64,000 nt of DNA from Durusdinium trenchii (GCA_963970005.1 CAXAMN010003069.1:260965-324964), one strand, 5' to 3'. Positions 32,150-42,650 are shown, numbered from the stretch's first letter. Numbers and translations: made by a program. Notes: a model not told the origin generated them from the sequence alone.

Positions 32150-33382
32150 TCAGCGTTTGGCACCGTCTCGTTGGTACTTTTGTTTCTGCTGGGCTGCTCT
32201 TCTTGCAGCAGTCTTCAAATACCAGTTGTGTGTCTTCTTTTCCCGGTTTGTGAGCGGCCGGGCATCCGTTGGCTGGTTGGGCTCTCCACCGCCCGCAGGA
32301 CCTGCACTGAACATCTTCTGCTGCGTTTCCATCAACTGCTTGGTGACTCTTTCAGCCTGTTTCTGGGCTGCTTCAGCAGCTGCGAGCTGTCGAGACACCA
32401 GCTCGTCCGTGCTTTCTCTGGGAGAGGAAGAAGAAAGCGGACGGGCCTGCTGCTCACTCAAACCGGCTTCTTTCATGACTTCGGCAAGCCGATGTTTTGC
32501 GATATCCAACAAATCCTTGTCAATCTTTTGGGCTTCGCCTGGAATGTCCAAGCTTGGGTCGCCTTTCTCTGCACGACGCGCCCAATTTTTCCTCAGGAGC
32601 TCTTCGTACAGGAAGGCCAAGAACGGCCTATTTCCCTTCATCCGCTCTTGTTCGGCCAGCTGGAGAACGTTGTCCACATGCGCCAGCGCAACTGGCCAAG
32701 ACAGTTGACCTGTCGCAACGGCCACTATTGCGTACCGAAGAAAAGCCCCATTCCACTGAGACACTGTTCGGAAGAATCTAGGAGAGGCAGTGGCACTCTT
32801 CAATGCCTTGCCTAAATCCTGCAGTGAGGAGATGGGGACGTGCCCTCGCAGAGGCCATTCGCCATCATCATGCAACTGGAACTTCCCACCAATCACATCA
32901 GGCGTGAGCCACATCGGAAGAGTCTCCTTGGAAGTAAGGTCCACAAACAGAAAAGGCGTTTTTCCGGATGCCTTGCATTCTTCTGTGTGCTGGTGCATGC
33001 TATTCCAAAGTGACTGCTCAGCTTGAAGCCCAAAGCTCACATTGGACATGTGGGCCTTGTGCAGGAGATTGGCCACATCTGCCACCTTGCTTAGCAGAAA
33101 CAGTTTGGCCAGCGACTGCGCGCTGGAAGTTGTACCAGCCGCCTGTTGAGCTCTACGGGCCTGGGACACTGCATCAACAGCCCTAAGCACACGGCGGATG
33201 CAGGCTTGGACTGGCAGCTCTTTTGGAAATTGGTCTTCAAGCATCTGCTCCGTATATCCCTCAGCCAACGCTGGAGATTCAACTTTCATCGTATCTGTGA
33301 ACCAAGAGATGGTTGCTTTCACCACGGCCTCACCAGGGCTTGGGTCTTCCACCTTCTTCAGGAAATCCGCCCATGAGGCCAT
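32150..33382 (-). CDS. Gag-like ORF1 of DIRS-like element
   Basis: A 410-residue open frame starting MASWADFLKKVEDPSPGEA. It is rich in A, K and Q, with a C-terminal helical stretch (RQLAAAEAAQKQAERVTKQL) and a basic tail (YLKTAARRAAQQKQKYQR). No zinc knuckle is seen. Its position before the RT in the same frame marks it as the capsid-like protein. It ends in a TGA; readthrough would give a gag-RT fusion. Confidence 0.7.
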   Translation of the reverse strand: MASWADFLKKVEDPSPGEAVVKATISWFTDTMKVESPALAEGYTEQMLEDQFPKELPVQACIRRVLRAVDAVSQARRAQQAAGTTSSAQSLAKLFLLSKVADVANLLHKAHMSNVSFGLQAEQSLWNSMHQHTEECKASGKTPFLFVDLTSKETLPMWLTPDVIGGKFQLHDDGEWPLRGHVPISSLQDLGKALKSATASPRFFRTVSQWNGAFLRYAIVAVATGQLSWPVALAHVDNVLQLAEQERMKGNRPFLAFLYEELLRKNWARRAEKGDPSLDIPGEAQKIDKDLLDIAKHRLAEVMKEAGLSEQQARPLSSSSPRESTDELVSRQLAAAEAAQKQAERVTKQLMETQQKMFSAGPAGGGEPNQPTDARPLTNREKKTHNWYLKTAARRAAQQKQKYQRDGAKR

Positions 33383-33499
33383 TGCCCTGGAGGCTCAAGC
33401 AAAAAGAAATCTGGAGCCTGAGCCGGGGCTGCCACACACCTTAGTAATTGTGCCTCAGCACACGTTGGAACCTGTGCATCCAAACAAGTCAAGTGCCAC

Positions 33500-33570
33500 G
33501 CTACTAGATTAGAAACAAGTGCATCGCTACTAGTAACAAGTGCCTTACTAGTAGTAACAAGAAGAATTTA
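33500..33570. repeat. CTACTAGTAACAAG minisatellite fragment
   Basis: Degenerate CATCGCTACTAGTAACAAG units just beyond the 5' side of the DIRS-like element. No inverted or split direct terminal repeats of the element could be recognised between 33383 and here. Confidence 0.75.
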
Positions 33571-33617
33571 GTTGTAATTACTAGCTCTGGAAAACTACAC
33601 TTATTTTTCACATTCTT

Positions 33618-33800
33618 TCACTGCAGCTTTGCAGACAAGGGCACGGCCATGTTGCCGTTTTGCAAGAAGTAATTCACAGGGATCTGCCAGGCTTCCCAAG
33701 TCATGCTCTTCAGGCGCTGGCACAGCTCAGCCTGCCAGAGCCCCATCACTGCTTCTATATTCCAGTAGCATTGTAGATCTGATGAAACACCCGCCAAAAG
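33618..33800 (-). CDS. Probable terminal exon, hypothetical
   Basis: Minus frame IEAVMGLWQAELCQRLKSM then TWEAWQIPVNYFLQNGNMAV and a stop near 33618. Protein-like composition; no family recognised. Confidence 0.35.
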   Translation of the reverse strand, partial: LLAGVSSDLQCYWNIEAVMGLWQAELCQRLKSMTWEAWQIPVNYFLQNGNMAVPLSAKLQ

Positions 33801-34016
33801 CCACGCATGAACCACACAGGTGTAAAACAAGAAGGCATCTGTTGTAGAAGCATATTTATCCGTACCACTGCTTTGGCAAGAAATACTGTGTGCGCTTTGC
33901 GCAATGGAGCAACACCCACCTGCGTGTGACCAGCAGTTGCACTGTGTATCCCATTGCGTCGGCACCTCTGTCCCAACCGTCAAGCTGAGAATCCACAAAA
34001 ACGCAGTTTTCCGAAA

Positions 34017-34217
34017 TTAGTGGAATGATATTCTAATATATCGGTGTTTCAGAAAATCTCCAATGTCACCAAGGTGCAACTTCAGCAGCTCTGCGCGTGA
34101 GGCGCTTGGCCAACTTCGCACAGCCTTGCAGTGAGCACAGAGCGTTCCGGGTAGGGGCCAAACACTTTGACAAAAGCCTGTCCCTGCCTGGAGCATCGCA
34201 ATGAGATCCTCTCGCAC
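34017..34217 (-). CDS. Probable terminal exon, hypothetical
   Basis: Minus frame REDLIAMLQAGTGFCQSVWP, LPGTLCAHCKAVRSWPSASR, AELLKLHLGDIGDFLKHRY and stop. A CxxC lies in the middle. A second frame over the same bases is also open (34082-34411) but runs on into minisatellite, so I prefer this one. Confidence 0.4.
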   Translation of the reverse strand: MREDLIAMLQAGTGFCQSVWPLPGTLCAHCKAVRSWPSASRAELLKLHLGDIGDFLKHRYIRISFH

Positions 34218-34255
34218 GAAGGACGGGGGCGCAATGCCTTCCGACTTGTACCTGA

Positions 34256-34372
34256 GGTTAGGGGCACCTCAAGTACATTTGCTATTGGGTTAGAGGCCAT
34301 CACTTTTAGGTTGGAGGCCATCGCTCTTAGGTTGGGGGCCATTGCCACTACTTGGAGGCCCGAGGTTAGGGG
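34256..34372. repeat. 21-bp repeat GGTTGGAGGCCATCGCTAC, block 1
   Basis: Five imperfect 21-bp units (TTAGGTTGGAGGCCATCGCT). Further blocks lie at 43966-44090 (reverse sense), 54046-54100 and 61486-61523. The unit length is a multiple of three, so it reads as repeated LEAIAIR-type peptides in some frames. Confidence 0.85.
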
Positions 34373-34423
34373 CACGAGCATCTTAAACACCAACCTCCGG
34401 AGTTGGGACATTTCGACAGAAGC

Positions 34424-34535
34424 ACAGCAAGAGCAAGAACGCTACTAGGGGCTCCTGGCCTTACTACTAGGAGCAATGTTCGCTACTAGGGGCTCCTGGC
34501 CTCGCTACTAGGAGCAAGGACACTACTAGGGGCAC
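34424..34535. repeat. 112-bp CTACTAG minisatellite block, copy 2
   Basis: Matches 26359-26470 base for base except four positions and has the same end points. Confidence 0.9.
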
Positions 34536-34539
34536 AGAA

Positions 34540-34752
34540 GCACAAGCTCCAATTGCTCCAACTGCAGCCCTGCTGCTGTTCCCACAACTCAGCATCTGTG
34601 AGCGTCTCCAATGGCGGTCTGGTGCGATGGCGCGTCGGTTGTTGGATCCAACGCTGGATGGTTTTGCTTGCTTCTAAAATTTCCACCTGGGCAACCTTGA
34701 GCACCTTAATGGGCAAGGATGACATGCGGGGCGCTTCCTGCCTTTGTGACAA
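34540..34752 (-). CDS. Probable exon, hypothetical
   Basis: Minus frame MSSLPIKVLKVAQVEILEAS, KTIQRWIQQPTRHRTRPPLE and TLTDAELWEQQQGCSWSNWS has convincing protein composition. It runs into the 112-bp repeat at its 3' side. No family recognised. Confidence 0.45.
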
Positions 34753-35559
34753 GCCCTCATCTGACCTGAAGTCACTGCAGTTGACCCAGAATCAATATCA
34801 AATCCACATAGAAAATGTGTTCCCGCGTTCAAAACGCAATTCCAAATGCTACTTTTGTGTGATTGTGTGTATATGGTCATATTGGCTCGCAGCTGAACTT
34901 CAGGCACTGGATCGAATAGAACAAACTTCTGTGGAGCTCATTGTAGTTTCCCTCCAAAGCTGAGCATTCAGGCTCGACGTTGTCCTTCAGCTCAGTGTGA
35001 CCTGACAACGAAAATACTATAATCATAAACATATGCATTTCTTTTTTTTGGATCCCCAAGCCAAACTTGCAGGTCTCAAGGTCTCGAGGACAAGTGACTG
35101 CAGCTCATGTTAAAAGCAACAGATTCTACAGGCGTGTAGAAATGTCTTTGGTGGCAGACTTCATTAGATGATTTTGAATGGCAAGGATGCCCCCGGATGC
35201 CAGCCTGTCTGAAGCGGAGCGTCCTGGTCAAGCATCGAGTAGCAGAGAAGCACATCCTTCACCTTTTTCCAGAGCCCTACAGTACCAAGTCCTAGCCCGG
35301 GATGAGCTCTTCCAACCACATTGGAACCAATCCACACCCTTTGCTCACAGACTACGTTGGCCAACACAAACATTTCACGCACCAGCCGCGGGTACAAAAT
35401 GGTACAAATCTCAAATTAAATGGCACATCGCATAGTCGTTCCCAATTCGTCTGCTGTGCAGTGTGGAAACAGGGCACGAAAAGCATAAAGGTAAGTAAAG
35501 GCATAATTAAATGCCTTGATGTGCTTTCAAGGTTTACAAATATTGAACCTTGTAAATCT

Positions 35560-35690
35560 ACATCGCCTGAGGTTCCAGGTCCACACTACTGGCATGCATT
35601 AATTGGCTTGCCTTGCGGTCCATATTCCACTGGGGTGAGGCCACTACGAAGCACTTCTCCTTGCAAATCCGTTCAACTGTCTTTAGAAAT
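35560..35690 (-). CDS. Probable exon, hypothetical
   Basis: Behind a TTTGCAAG acceptor near 35665 the frame reads EKCFVVASPQWNMDRKASQL and a likely end near 35600 (CATGCCAG/TAG). No family recognised. Confidence 0.35.
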
Positions 35691-35815
35691 CGTATACACA
35701 AGAATCTTTGCCAAACGAACCCAACTCGCCTGTGTGGAACGACGCCGCTCAGCTGGGCGCCGCTTGCGCCGTGGCTCCCTTTCGACAGGCCTCTTGGAGG
35801 TGTGACTGTGAAGCA

Positions 35816-35944
35816 CAACACTTTGACAAAAAATGAACAAAGGAAGGTAAGGTCACATTTAATGAGGGGCCCTTTGAAGTAAAAGGCCCCTTATTGAAGG
35901 AGGCTGTACCTTCCTTTGTTCATCTCTTTTTGGTCAAAGTGTTG
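35816..35944. mobile_element. 129-bp foldback element
   Basis: The ends CAACACTTTGAC and GTCAAAGTGTTG are complementary. The inverted match continues through ATGAACAAAGGAAGGTA and AAGGGGCC to the centre, with small gaps. A shorter hairpin with related bases (TTCCTTTCTTCATCTCTT) lies at 46492-46545. No coding capacity. Confidence 0.8.
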
Positions 35945-35989
35945 AGTGATCCCTCATGACCTCACCCGCCATCTCTCATGAAAAGTCCG

Positions 35990-36186
35990 TTGTCCAAGCA
36001 TCTTGATGATTCCATTGTCACACATGAATCTAAGACTGCCGTTTGAGCATATTCATTCGTTACCAAAAAGCCATCCAGCCTCAACTCTTCAGCCGCGGAG
36101 AACTTCTTCAGTGCGCTCAGGGTCACCGAGGCAAAGCGCTTTTCCCCTTTTTGCTTCAAGGACCTCACCGAAGAGGGCTTCAACAT
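35990..36186 (-). CDS. Probable exon, hypothetical
   Basis: Frame QKGEKRFASVTLSALKKFSA then AEELRLDGFL ends at a GTAACG donor near 36060. The frame stays open beyond in both directions. No family recognised. An AT tract lies upstream (36225-36248). Confidence 0.4.
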
Positions 36187-36400
36187 GCGTCAATTCAGCT
36201 AACCTGTTAACCTATATATGGCTACAGTATATTATATATATATATATGTGTATTGAAAAAATGAGAGGAAAAAGAAAGTAAGGCTAGCAGTTGATCGAAT
36301 CATTATATATGTCATTTTATGTGTACAATGCGCGAAACCGTGGTTCAAGCCAAGCCATTATATTATGGCAGCCACTGGATGATGGGAACATGAAAACATA

Positions 36401-37620
36401 TCAACAACTAAAGAACCTGAGCTCTACGTTGGAAGATTTGTTGAAATGTGCTACGGTTGCTGGTGTTTGGCCAAGTGAAGAGGTTGGAGTGGCAAACGTG
36501 GATATGGAATTACATCCAAGCTGCTCATTTAGAGAGTTGCCCCTCAGCTCGAGTACCAGCTCAGGGATATTTCGTACGCCAATCCTCTCCAACTTTGCTT
36601 GAACAGCGTCCACATCCTGTCAGAAAGCCGTTGCCCACTCTTAAAGCTTCACTTTCACTGAAATTGAATTTGCCGTGCCCTTACCATCCCTTACCTACTG
36701 CAAAATAGGTACACCGTCCCTGTTTAACGATATGTCGCAGCTAAGCAGTGGTTACAATCCTCGTTTACTTTCACCCTGGGTGCCGCTAAACAGACTTGAA
36801 AAACCCTTTGTTCTTCTTATCAGAACCACATGCTCCGGTCCTTGCTGCCCCAGGCTGGCTGCGCGCGACACAACAGTTCACGCAAGCGTTGCTCTTCCGT
36901 CATTGCGCCGGAAAAAAGAGTACAGAAAAAAGAGTCCGTCATTGTCACCTGCTTATTCCAGAAAACAAGCACACTCCATATGCTTATTCCAGAAAAGGGA
37001 ATCGCATCACCACATCTTGATGAATCCAATCATAGCTCAAAGTGCCAGCCAGAACAGCTCAGAATCCAGTTCTCTGCCACATGACATGACCACTTGGATA
37101 ACCCCACAAGCCTCTTCTCCTCGCTGCAAGACAACGGTTTGAAGCAAGGACTCTCAAGGTGGTATATCAATTCGCTTAGTTCAATTGGTGCAGAAATCAA
37201 CTAGCAGTTGTTCTGTGTGCGTTGTGACTTTTTCCAGAGGCCTTGACCTGCGGGAAAGCCCTGCTTCGGCTTGTTCTTCAAGCTAAGGTGAGACAAACTC
37301 ATGCGCAAACGTGCTGTGAGCTGTAATGTCTATCAAAAATATCATGGACCTCAGAAACCGATTCTTTGGTGATTGCCTGGTTTCAGCAGATACACCTGGG
37401 TCCCATCAAATTCAACACAATAGCCTATGGTTTCCCTTCTCCAGGGTTTCCAGTCTTGCAGGACCGAGAGCACTACCGGAGCGACAGCTCAGGTGGTCAA
37501 TTGTGACTCTCTTGCTGTCGACATTGAGCTCCAGAGCGCCTGGAGTAGCTTCAATCTCCTGCCGAAGGATTGCACTTGCAAAAAAGAGAATCTCCTGTCT
37601 CGTCTCACACTTGGGAGACC
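36401..37620 (-). CDS. Gene fragment paralogous to the 43.6 kb exon
   Basis: Exon 36616 downwards (acceptor CTGACAG) reads DVDAVQAKLERIGVRNIPEL then VLELRGNSLNEQLG. This aligns residue for residue with DMEAIEARLSRVGITSLQEL at 43.6 kb. A further exon about 37415-37620 (acceptor TTTTTTGCCAG) reads QEILFFASAILRQEIEATPG then ALELNVDSKRVTIDHLSC. That loosely resembles the region just upstream in the 43.6 kb exon. Family unknown. A 16-bp duplication (TTTTCTGGAATAAGCA) lies in the intron near 36950-36990. Confidence 0.45.
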
Positions 37621-37843
37621 CCTGGCAAAAAGGAAAAGAAAACAGGCTTGCGCTTCCCAAGTTGCCATCACACCGCCTCGCGCCTCTCTTTTCCATGAAG
37701 GGCAAACCGCAGCCCGTGCTCCGCGGTGCACCCGCGGCGCGGTTGCATTCGCGGGAGCCTCGAATTGCAGGGGAGCACCTTTAGTGTCAAAGAGGAGGTC
37801 ACTAAAGCACAGTATGGTATGAACAATACTAAGTTAAACTAAG

Positions 37844-38835
37844 CCAAGGCGCATTCCATGAAGTGCCTTTCAAACTCCTTTGGATCTCGGCCACTCCGCT
37901 TTTCGAGTTCGGCCACAACAGTGCCAAAGAGGTCCTGACACCCGAAAACATTGGGAAAGTTACCTGTGAACTCCGTTCTCTACTATAATGTACAGCTTTG
38001 CACAGACCGCAGTAGGAGATTCTGCACCCTTCTCAACTAGACTCAGCATCCCTCCTGCGGCCTCCTCTGCACCTGAACTGGTATGTCAACTAAGCCTACA
38101 AATGAAAAAACTTCACATGCAACGAAATCGAAGTACGTGGCAAGTTGTTTCTACGTTCGCTCCCCTAGTAGCGTCCTTGCTCCTAGTAGTAAGGCCAGGA
38201 GCCCCTAGTAGCGTCCTTCCCTGCTGAATTGGGATCGACCTGTGAAGCTACAAGTAAGAACGAAGGCGTAGCAAAATTGAGTCTCCCAAGCTCACTCGCA
38301 TGTCGCAAGGACCGAGTGAAGCACCACGTCTTTCAGCACCTCTGCCACAGCTCTGGCGGGGGAATCCATGCCTGAGCGCCCGTAGGATTTCTTGGGACGT
38401 ATTCAAAGCCACCGTGTCCAGGCTGGACTTTCTTGGCAAGTTTCCTACTGGGCAGAGATTCCTAAAGCACCATCATCACTCTTGGAGCTCTAGAACATGA
38501 CTCCTGCTTCTATCTACTGGACCAGTCTAGCACGAAAACCCTGCTCTTGCTGGGTTGTAAAATAGTTCAGCTCCTATGTAGTATCCTCCATTCACTGCAC
38601 GTTAGGGCAAATTTTGAAAGCCCACAATCACCCCAATGACTTCCTTCTGCTCAAACCTGTCTGGTGTGGAAGTCGAGCATCGAAGCATAGACTGAGCACG
38701 GTCACCAAGACGAAACTCGACCAAGGCAAGCACCGGGGAAGGAAGTTGTTGCCGCAACCCAAATGGTTCAGGAAACAAAAAACATTGAGCCAACAGGTCT
38801 CCAAGGTCTTTGCTAAATCTTCGTGTCTGAGCCAT
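37844..38835 (-). CDS. Multi-exon gene, hypothetical
   Basis: A first exon (38835-38602) opens with an ATG (MAQTRRFSKDLGDLLAQCFL, FPEPFGLRQQLPSPVLALVE). A middle exon lies about 38248-38420 (LDTVALNTSQEILRALRHGF). The last exon, from about 37937 (after GGTGTCAG), reads DLFGTVVAELEKRSGRDPKE then FERHFMECALA and a stop at 37844. The exons are protein-like, but their joining is inferred. An AT tract precedes the ATG (38872-38900). A CTAGTAG minisatellite fragment (38161-38218) lies in an intron. Confidence 0.45.
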
Positions 38836-38971
38836 TCAAGTAAATCGGGTAGTTGTCAATGTACCTTCAATCATATATATATAATATATATATATATATA
38901 ACCAAAACATCTCCAACAAGGCAAGGATTCTACGAAGGTCCCACAAAAAAAGATGGTGTCTTTGACTTGTT

Positions 38972-39130
38972 TCACACCGTACAAACCAATGTGCCGCTTG
39001 TCTTTTGAGAATCCTCTCTTGACCTCACATGTTCACCCTCTTTTGCCCCATAGTTCCACTGTGAATCTTGCCAAGTTTGCTTGCTTTTCAAGCCAACCAG
39101 GCAAGGCAACGCGTCCGTCGCAAATGTCGT
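38972..39130 (-). CDS. Probable exon, hypothetical
   Basis: Frame ATDALPCLVGLKSKQTWQDS then QWNYGAKEGEHVRSREDSQK ends in a stop near 38972. It could precede the gene at 37.8-38.8 kb or be a separate end. No family recognised. The stretch 39240-39750 beyond it shows no exon. Confidence 0.35.
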   Translation of the reverse strand, partial: TTFATDALPCLVGLKSKQTWQDSQWNYGAKEGEHVRSREDSQKTSGTLVCTV

Positions 39131-40003
39131 CTGTGACTGTCTGCTATCCACACCCTGCCCTCCTGCTCTAGACTTTCTGCAATTATCCAATGGACAAAGA
39201 CAGAAAAGACTTGCCTGCAAACGGCCCTTCTACCGAAAATAGTGAGACATGACACTTTTTGTGTCGGCTGGCGCTCTCCTTAATGTTTGCAAAGTCTCTT
39301 CAAGACTCAGCTTGGGCTCAAGTGGCCGATGCCTTGTCAAAGGTTGAGACTTTGATGTGTGGTTTTGCAATGTTGGAGAATTATAGCATTCCAAAATTTA
39401 AAAACAAACAAACAAAATGACAAATATGTAACTTGATGTTTTTCTCATACTACTACGACATCTAAGCTCACAACCTGCACATCGACACAGGCTCAACCTG
39501 AATCGTCAAGCCACCCTTGAACTGACCAACGGCCTTGATTCTCCCAGCCCAACCCTCACCCTTTTCAGGATGATCTGGATTATATCCAGCACAGGATCAG
39601 AGAGAGGAATGCTCAGGTACCCACCAAACGAAGAATAGTGTCCGCCATGAGCACCTGACACTCAGCTCCAGTCAAGGTCCGGTTTTAAGCACTGAGTTAT
39701 TTCAGCAGTATCTTACTCTTGAAAACAATATCTAGGACGAGCCTATCACTGTGGAAAACACGATGTCGAAGAAGCTAAGGCAGCTATGTAGGGCTTAATA
39801 AAGAGCTCTGACTTCAGCTGTTGCTCTTCTTTCATCTTCTTTCTAAAGTGGTTTGGAGCTGCTTGACCTCCCCGATATCGCCCTTTAGTTCTCAACCGTA
39901 CCATCCAGTACCATCCAGTACCCTGTTTGCACTGTTTGCACCCTTGCCGACACCTTTCAGCACAGCTTGTCAACTACAAAGCACGTGTCTTTCCGTCTCA
40001 CCT

Positions 40004-40590
40004 TCAGCTCAAGCGTGCGCCGAGTGCACTTTCGGTGAAAGCGCCTGGTCCAGGCATGGGAGATGGCCTCCCAATGCCGTTGTGGCGGCCCTTCAAGCTC
40101 GCACATGGTGCATCACCCACCTGGGTGTCCCAAAAATCGAAAACAATGTGTGTGTATATGTTTTGTGTCTATTATGTTATATATATATATTATATTATAT
40201 ATATATATGTTATATATATATTATATATATATATGATGCAAAAAAATGTTCTACAAGGTGTGACGGTTGTGAATTCTCACTTCGCGCATCACAACCAGGC
40301 AAAACATTAAACGAGGTCTACAGTGCGCGGGTTGCCAAATTCTCCTTGTCTGCTCGACGCCTTTTCTGGAGAGTGTATGTCTGGATATACCAAAAGCCCA
40401 GGAGGCTTGCCAAATTCTTCATCAAGGTGAAGGTGACACCGATTTATCTACTTCTTCGCTGTATGTCCTTGAAATGTTGTCGCACATGCTGACAAATAAG
40501 CCTTATGAAATGAGGGCTGGGCTGTGGAAGACACCATGTATGCACCAGGTCCAGGGGTCATCTCTGCAGCACCGTTGGGACCTGGACATA
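40004..40590 (-). CDS. Sperm-tail PG-rich repeat (STPGR/SHIPPO-like) protein, partial
   Basis: Exon about 40503-40585 reads CPGPNGAAEMTPGPGAYMVS then STAQPSFHK. Exon 40004-40120, behind CACCCAG, reads VGDAPCASLKGRHNGIGRPS then PMPGPGAFTESALGARLS and a stop. PGPGAY/PGPGAF with a downstream PSF is the signature of repeats in flagellar microtubule-associated proteins such as ODF3. A possible middle exon (about 40310-40350) was not framed with certainty. A dinoflagellate has two flagella, so an axonemal role is plausible. The intron contains long TATA tracts (40170-40240). Confidence 0.5.
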
Positions 40591-41097
40591 GTCGATGGGA
40601 GTTAGCCGTTCGAGAAAGAGTTTGCAGATTCCCACTCACAAACAAATGATCCTGAGGAAAATCTAGGATGTTGCACACGACACGGTGCCGAAATGTTTGT
40701 ACGTATTTCACTCTTGGGTTGACTTGGTGAGATCGCTACTAATAGCAAGGTGCATCACTACGAGTAACTAGTAGCTAGAAGCTACTATCTTCACTAAGGA
40801 ACTTCTGGATTCCGTGGAGTTGCTCCAGGACGCGCACGGTTGGAAGTGCCAAAGCGCCAAGAAGGCGTCTTGCTCGCAGTGATGTCGCCCTCATGTCAGA
40901 TCTCTGTACACACATGGCTGGCTGTACCACAAGAATTCATTTCCGCAGGTTGTGAGGACAGCACTTGGGAGTAATCTCCGGGTCCAGGAAGGACTTGTTT
41001 TTTGCCAATGTCCTGGGTCTCAGAATGCGGTTTCATCTAAACGTTTTGATGGAATGCTCTGAATGCATTTTCCATAAGAAAGATTGTTCCATATTGT

Positions 41098-41430
41098 TAC
41101 TAGTAGCGTCCTTGCTACTAGTAGTAATGCCAGGAGCTACTCCTAGTTGCGATGCCCTTTATTACTAGTAGCATCCTTGCTACTAGCAGTAATGCCAGGA
41201 GCTACTAGTAGTGTCCTTGCTCCTGGTTGCGATGCCCTTTGTTTCTAGTAGCATCCTTGCTACTAGTAGTAATGCCAGGAGCTGCTAGTAGTGTCCTTGC
41301 TCCAAGTAGCGATGCCCTTTGTTACTAGTAGCGTCCTTGCTAGTGGTAGTAATGCCAGGAGCTGCTAGTAGCGTCCTTGCTCCTAGTGGCGATGCCCTTT
41401 GTTACTAGTAGCGTCCTTGCTACCAGTTGC
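41098..41430. repeat. Higher-order 80-bp minisatellite, about four units
   Basis: Each 80-bp unit joins two 40-bp variants: CTAGTAGCGTCCTTGCTACT-type ending GTAATGCCAGGAGCTGC, then CTAGTAGTGTCCTTGCTCC-type ending GCGATGCCCTTTGTTA. Frames read through this block are not genes. Confidence 0.9.
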
Positions 41431-41439
41431 CCATGTCTC

Positions 41440-42210
41440 GCTGCTGAACACACCGAGACTGCGACAATTTTCTGCCCTGCCGAGTACTTGGGAGATTTGC
41501 CCACCATGGCCTGCTTGGATTGGTGTGCTCTTGCTGTAAGTGCAGCATGGCTGCTTCGTTGCACATCTTCGTTTGCAGGAAACGCGACAGGAATGCATGT
41601 TGTGCAGATGATGCATGTTGGGGCTCACATGCATAGTTGACATCACTTGATCCACTGTGTTTCCCAAGTTGCCTCAATTTCATAGTCTCCAGGCCCAGGC
41701 AGGTCCCCGACGTCACCAACTTTCTGCCGCTCTCGTCGCGGCGTCATGGTCCACTTGGAGGCCGTCAAACCAGCCTCCTGAACTTTCTGGAGGCACACTG
41801 AGATACACTAGGCAGAGTTCTTACATCGAATCCGCTGGAGTTGCTCGAGTGCCTCACCCGTTCCAACTGGGTCACTACATGTCACCAACCCCCTTAGATC
41901 GTTTGCTCAGATCGCGCGGTCCTTGGCCAACTCGTAGGCGCCAGGCCCTGGGATCTTCTGTTTGCCAACAGGATCTCGCCCCGACAAACCAAAGGAGAAA
42001 ATGGGCCCCTGGCATGAAGACGCGTTCGCGACAGGCTTTTCTGCGTGAAAAGATTGATTTCAAATGATTTCAAAAAGAATAAGAAAGCGTTCCAAGCCTT
42101 CTGGTATCTTGACCTCAAGACAATTGAAAGTCTCTCAGTTTCATGTCAACACAGCAAGTCCATTGGACAAGGTGCACTGCATCCATTGCATCTGCGCGTG
42201 GATCCAGGTG
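41440..42210. other. No gene recognised
   Basis: Open frames on both strands (41657-42067 plus; 41894-42118 minus) show no family and no consistent exon structure. Confidence 0.3.
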
Positions 42211-42215
42211 ATACC

Positions 42216-42650
42216 TCAATGCTTCTCCCACGGACATGGAGATTGGTCAACCAAGTCAAACAATGCTAAACCCTTGATCCCAAGTGTGTTGAAGGGTGTT
42301 GCCATCTTGCACCAGTCCAGGAGAAGTATGAAGAATGATTGAGTATGATAATCTTGTGCTTGCCACGTTATCAGACAGTGCATCAGTGTGCTGTGCATGG
42401 GGCTTTCAGCTCCAGCAAATAACCAACGCCTGCATGTATTTGCTTTGGTTTTCCAAACCGGAGGTGCGTCTGCCCTACGATTTATGAAAGCATGTCTCAA
42501 TAGCTAGATCAACAAGAAAACTTTATCTCAATCCTTAGAAGCCGTCATTGCTGCCGGCGCACGCGCCGGGTCCAGGTGGAAGAAATCGCCGTTCAAAGTC
42601 ACTGGACTGGTTAAAGGTCCATCTGCCAGCCGCATGAGCACATCATACGA
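42216..42650 (-). CDS. Two probable terminal exons, hypothetical
   Basis: One exon, about 42533-42645, reads SYDVLMRLADGPLTSPVTLN then GDFFHLDPARAPAAMTASKD and a stop. A second, about 42225-42320, reads DWCKMATPFNTLGIKGLALF then DLVDQSPCPWEKH and a stop. Each ends in its own stop, so they may be the ends of two genes or one may be an intron reading. No family recognised. Confidence 0.4.

Noticed and set aside
31779-32815. Plus-strand frames of 222-309 codons over the DIRS-like element
   Set aside because: Antisense to the gag and RT frames, which carry real motifs; high-GC coding strands often leave open antisense frames.
28029-33382. Terminal inverted or split direct repeats of the DIRS-like element
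   Set aside because: Comparison of 27888-28028 with 33383-33500 by eye gave no convincing match; the 10-N gap may hide one end.
36675-37142. 155-codon plus-strand frame
   Set aside because: Antisense to a region with splice sites and a paralogous exon on the minus strand; no family seen.
40140-40310. Plus-strand frames rich in IYIY
   Set aside because: Translation of TATA microsatellites.
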